Assembly: GCA_033961575.1 (NCBI GenBank)
Contig: CM066733.1
Location: 140,480,421-140,544,420, forward strand
Origin: Aselliscus stoliczkanus
Lineage: Eukaryota; Chordata; Mammalia; Chiroptera; Hipposideridae
DNA length: 64,000 bases
Reading direction: 5' to 3'
Under the pieces are notes generated by a model. That model was given only the letters and a program-made list of their open reading frames with translations. It had not been told where the DNA came from and ran no database searches. This document shows positions 60,438 to 64,000 of this stretch, in pieces. The translations under genes and the position numbers were made by a program. Within the stretch, counting starts at the first letter, position 1. Every line of letters begins with the position of its first letter.

Positions 60438-61226
60438 GTAAGATTAGGAGGAGCACTAAGAAATGGTGGAAACAGCGAATAGGAACAGCAGCTGCTCAGG
60501 TCTAGTTGATTGTCGTCATGTAGGAATGTATGCCCAAGGTACCAGAAGTTTCAATGTTTCAAGAAATTCCGGCAATTCAGATTTTTAAAAGTAATTTCCT
60601 ATTTATTAAGCATATTGTAAGGGTCAAAAAAAAAAATCCCACAAATCTACAGGTTGAACTTTGCCTGTGAGCCTCTTTTTTTTTTTTTTCATAGCTAAAT
60701 TCTAAAGATATAATTGCCAATGTAATATCCACTTTGCCCCTTGCCCCTCTCATAATGTCAGCTAGGAGACCACTGATGCCTTGTCATTTGGTCATTTGGG
60801 GAAGAGCCCCACCCCAGCTTAGGGCACACTTACTGCCCCTAGCAGGGTGTGAGCTTCCATTGTTAGTGGCACATTATTCTTTCAGGACAGAGGGAACTTT
60901 AGTTCTCTGCTAAACATTAGAATATTTCTGAGTATCGCCTTATTGGGATAATAAAACAAATCTAACCCACTAGAAACTTCTGAAATTAATTAACTGGTGG
61001 ATGATGAGGAAAAAGCAAAGCTTCAGGGAAATGGCTCTATTGTGTTAAAAAAAATTTAAAAATCTCTTGTCTAAAATGTAGATCCCCTGGCTGTAGTCCT
61101 AGAAATTAAAATTTTTAGGATCTAGAGGAGAGGCCAAACTGCCTTTTCAGTGAACACTCCTGGGTAATGGGTGATTCTCATGTAGGTAGGTTTTTTTTAA
61201 GAAATAAATAAAAACAAAAACCAAAG
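60438..61226. other. No recognised feature
   Basis: Unassigned; A-run near 60627 and T-run near 60677. Confidence 0.4.
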
Positions 61227-61402
61227 CAGTGATTCTCACATTTTAGCGTGCCTCAGAATCACCTGGAGAGCTTGTTATAAGAAAAATTGCTTGTCGTCAC
61301 CTTTGAGCTTCTGATTCAGTAGGTCTGGGGTGGGGCCCAAGAATTTGCATTTCTAGCATGTTCCCTGGTAATGCTGCTGCTGCTGGTCCAGGGACACCCC
61401 AC
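61227..61402 (+). repeat. MER5 hAT fossil
   Basis: Clear MER5A order: 'agtgattctcacattttagc', tcagaatcacctggagagct, 'attcagtaggtctggggtgg' and 'gctgctggtccagggacacc'. Confidence 0.85.
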
Positions 61403-61555
61403 ATGCAGGCAGGCTGTCTGGGGTGAACCATGGAGGCCCTGATAAGTGTACACAGGAGCTGAAAGTGAGGCTGGAGGAGGCTGTATTAACTTCATCTACA
61501 TGACTTTGCCTTGGTTCTGGTGCCAGAGCTTGAACTTAACATTTTGCAGCTGTTT

Positions 61556-61745
61556 CATTCATTCATCAAAAATATTTATTGACATTTGCCATGTGCCAGA
61601 TACCAAGCTAGGCATAGGTCCATACATGAATTAACTTATTAAATCACTAAATAATGAATTCAACAAATATCTACTGAGCATCTACCATTATCCAGGCCAT
61701 GGGGTAGTGGCTAGTAAGAGACAGGTCTCAGCTTCCAGTGAACCA
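61556..61745 (-). repeat. L2 fragment, antisense
   Basis: The L2 3' terminus occurs in reverse complement twice in succession: 'atttattgacatttgccatg' then 'aacaaatatctactgagcat'. This suggests overlapping copies or a partial duplication. Confidence 0.7.
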
Positions 61746-61838
61746 ACAGCTGGGCTTGTCTGCTGTCATTCATATTCAGAAGACAACTTGAAAATGTGAA
61801 TTCTTTCTGGGTAAGCAAAACACAGCACAATAGAGTTG

Positions 61839-61840
61839 GT

Positions 61841-61924
<84 letters not shown>
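61839..61924 (+). repeat. Compound (GT)n(GA)n microsatellite
   Basis: About 27 bp of GT followed without a break by about 59 bp of GA. Confidence 0.96.
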
Positions 61925-61927
<3 letters not shown>

Positions 61928-62457
61928 TGGAAATGCTGTTCTGCTCAGATCCCTCAAGGGGCATGGCACTTCTGTCTGAACTTAGCTGACAGCTATGGTC
62001 CCACTGGCAGAGAGGACAAGGAAACTTTCCTGTTGCAGGCAACCAGGCTTCCCACAGTGCCCCCTGTGCTTGGCAGCAGAACTCAGTCACACTCATTCTA
62101 GAAATTGTGCCTTGCCAGTGAAGACAAATCCATGTGAGACTGGGGTCCAAGCCTGCCTCCCTGCAGCTCTCCTGTACCCTTGCCTAGAAAGCATCCTGCT
62201 TAACCCCACAGGAGGCCTGCACTTTCTCTGTGTTTGCAGACAATGGCTAACAGAATAACAAATATTTCTGAAGTTATAGAGGTTGACCTACTTTACATCC
62301 ATTGACAAATAATTCATTTTTTAATGTAAAAGCTAGGGCTGCAGGAGAACTGGGAGTCTCCTGATAGTTATCTGTTGCTTTCTTGGATTCACACCGCTTT
62401 TTACAAACACAGTACAATGATACTGAAGACAGAAAAATGGAGATCCAATCTAGGTGA
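61925..62457. other. No recognised feature
   Basis: Somewhat GC-richer (61930-62240) than the surroundings. No exon or repeat recognised. Confidence 0.4.
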
Positions 62458-62465
62458 TCTTTCTC

Positions 62466-62520
<55 letters not shown>

Positions 62521-62528
62521 CTTTCTTT

Positions 62529-62576
<48 letters not shown>

Positions 62577-62658
62577 TTTTTCTCTCTCTTTCTCTCTCCT
62601 TCCTTCCTTCCTTCCTTCCTTCCTTCCTTCCTTCCTTCCTTCCTTCTTTCTCTTTCTT
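62458..62658 (+). repeat. (CTTT)n/(CCTT)n polypyrimidine tract
   Basis: About 200 bp: CTTT units to about 62578, a TCTC-rich break, then CCTT units to about 62645. The long frames here on both strands are low-complexity artefacts. Confidence 0.97.
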
Positions 62659-62962
62659 ACTTTCTCAATTTCCTTAGTATATTCATTTTTACAAAGCCTA
62701 AAAAGCAAATTATTACCCAGGGAACAAATGTCAAAGCTTTGATATATGTGTAAGTGGATTAGTTACTTTAGCTTCAAAATATAGGCCATTTCCTATCATT
62801 GTGGTTTTCTAATATTATATTAATTTTTTAAATCATGATTGTTTAATGTGCAATAGGTAAACTGAAAACTCATTGAGAACTGGAACTGGCTAATTCACTT
62901 CTGTTTCTCTCCAATATTTGCATCTGGTGGACTCTCAAGGTATAGCTCTGTCTCTTTTTTCC

Positions 62963-63640
62963 TTTTTTTTTTTTTTTTTTTGTTACAGATGAAGGCTGTT
63001 TTATTGAATGATTGATGTATGTAATTGCCGAGGCCACTATGTACAGGTAAGAGGTGGAGCTTTATTTCTTGGTCTCTTCCTTCTTGGGCAGTCTTGACTT
63101 CCTCCTTCCCAGCCTGGAGCTGCTCTTCACAGCACTTGTCTGCGCCCTTCGTCTTAGACCTGCAGGCCTCAGCCTGCTCGGCCGGAAGCTTCTTGTGAGC
63201 CTTATCTGTCCTCAGCTTGTGGCCATGTTCCATGAGAATCCGCTTGTTTTTGAACACTTTCAGCTACAGGCTGTGATACATATGATGGTCAATCTTCTGA
63301 GATTCATGGCATCTTCTGAGCAGTCGGTGAAAAATTCTCATCCTTCTTTCACAGGTTACCTACCTTCTCAGGTATTCCAACACTGGCAATACCCTTTTGC
63401 AATACCTATGCCCATATCCCTGACCATCCTGCGGGCCACAGTGTTTTTCCGGCATTGAGCTCCAGAATGGACCGTCCCAGGCTTCTGGATGGTCAGCCCA
63501 TCTTTGATCAGCTTCCCAACCTGCAGATGGGAGTTGGCAATGGCGATTTCATGGGTCTCATTGGGGTCCAGCCAGACCTTCTTTTTTCTACAGCGGAGGA
63601 CACCGGACGCAAGTGTCTCCTGAAGCCCGAGCACACCCAA
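62963..63640 (-). pseudogene. RPL19 processed pseudogene
   Basis: Retrocopy of ribosomal protein eL19 mRNA, the large-subunit protein. On the minus strand it has no introns. A remnant of the N-terminus starts at 63640 with ATG changed to TTG, and the words [22 protein letters not shown] and [10 protein letters not shown] are clear. A frameshift lies near 63390 and MYHSL is followed by a stop (TAC to TAG). A 12-base loss removes four residues before [10 protein letters not shown]. Then come the basic helix, an extended frame past the normal stop, a 3' UTR with AATAAA (63006-62998 region) and a poly(A) tail (T-run 62963-62981). No target-site duplication found. Confidence 0.93.
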
Positions 63641-63649
63641 GCTCTGGGA

Positions 63650-64000
63650 CTGGCCGCTTCAGGGCTGCCTCCTCCTCCTCTCTCCCACCAGGGTCCACGG
63701 AGAGAGCCCCATCATCCCCTGCCACCTGGATCAACCCAGATTGGAGACCCGCGGGTTCTCCGCCACCTCCTACATTTCTGGAGTATATGATACAATGAGA
63801 AAATGAATAAACATCAGAGAGTATTGAGGAAGCAGGTTCCGAAAACGGTGGCGATGTCTTGAGGTTTTCTTGGTGCAAGAAGCAAATGAGAAGCCATCTT
63901 TTGCCTTCCCTGGACCACGCTGACTTTCACTGTTAAGTGTAGATGCTTGCTCTCAGTTACTAAAGCTGAGATTTGAAGAGTCCAGCGAAAAGTGAGCTGG
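63650..64000. other. GC-richer stretch upstream of the pseudogene
   Basis: 63650-63780 is GC-rich and has an open minus-strand frame (63588-63878) with an acidic [11 protein letters not shown] segment. It runs into the pseudogene. It does not look like the RPL19 5' UTR and I recognise neither a gene nor a repeat. Confidence 0.35.

Noticed and set aside
62274..62753. Overlapping frames of 100-144 residues around the CTTT tract
   Set aside because: Low-complexity FLSF and KERK repeats from the microsatellite.
63054..63458. 134-residue plus-strand frame opposite the RPL19 copy
   Set aside because: An antisense shadow of the pseudogene.

Overview
This window reads as a mammalian nuclear intergenic (or deep intronic) region. 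It is AT-rich, has no CpG island, no spliced exon I can recognise and no long unique open reading frame. It carries the usual placental layers of dead repeats: L2, MIR, MER5-like and other hAT fossils, MST/MLT1-type MaLR LTRs and old L1. On these sit younger elements: a tRNA-derived SINE in ten copies, one long and damaged L1, and non-autonomous mariner elements. There is no Alu or B1. The lineage-specific tRNA SINE, the L1 3' UTR style and the mariner MITEs suggest a laurasiatherian, possibly a bat. That placement is inference from memory of repeat families, not a demonstrated match.

Layout. 0-10 kb: an L2, two LTR-like stretches, an antisense L1 end, an antisense MaLR LTR, a hAT fossil and a MIR, separated by unrecognised sequence. 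10-15 kb: L1 fragments, including a 5'-end-only piece and a HAL1-like piece, with two mariner MITEs inserted. 15-21 kb: two LTR-like stretches, a GT microsatellite and a 220-bp CCTT/CCCT tract. 21-36 kb: MIRs and six SINE copies, two of them a long form. 36-48 kb: mostly unique sequence with MIRs, a second MaLR LTR and two short SINEs. 48.2-55.35 kb: one near-complete L1 with 5' UTR, ORF1, ORF2 and a two-module 3' UTR. It is broken by a short SINE in ORF1, a long SINE in ORF2, a TA microsatellite and point mutations. 55-64 kb: a twin-primed L1, a longer mariner MITE, an L1 3' end, large microsatellites and an RPL19 processed pseudogene.

No genes work together here; the content is a record of retrotransposition. 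The most informative signals are as follows. (1) The SINE exists as a head-only form of about 100 bp and a long form of about 420 bp. (2) Two of the three long copies carry extra, unrelated 3' sequence inside their target-site duplications, which is the mark of 3' transduction. In one copy the carried piece is antisense to a gammaretrovirus-like integrase coding segment. (3) Two independent L1 loci share a tandemly duplicated 3' UTR module. (4) A mariner MITE keeps what looks like the tail of its parent transposase gene.
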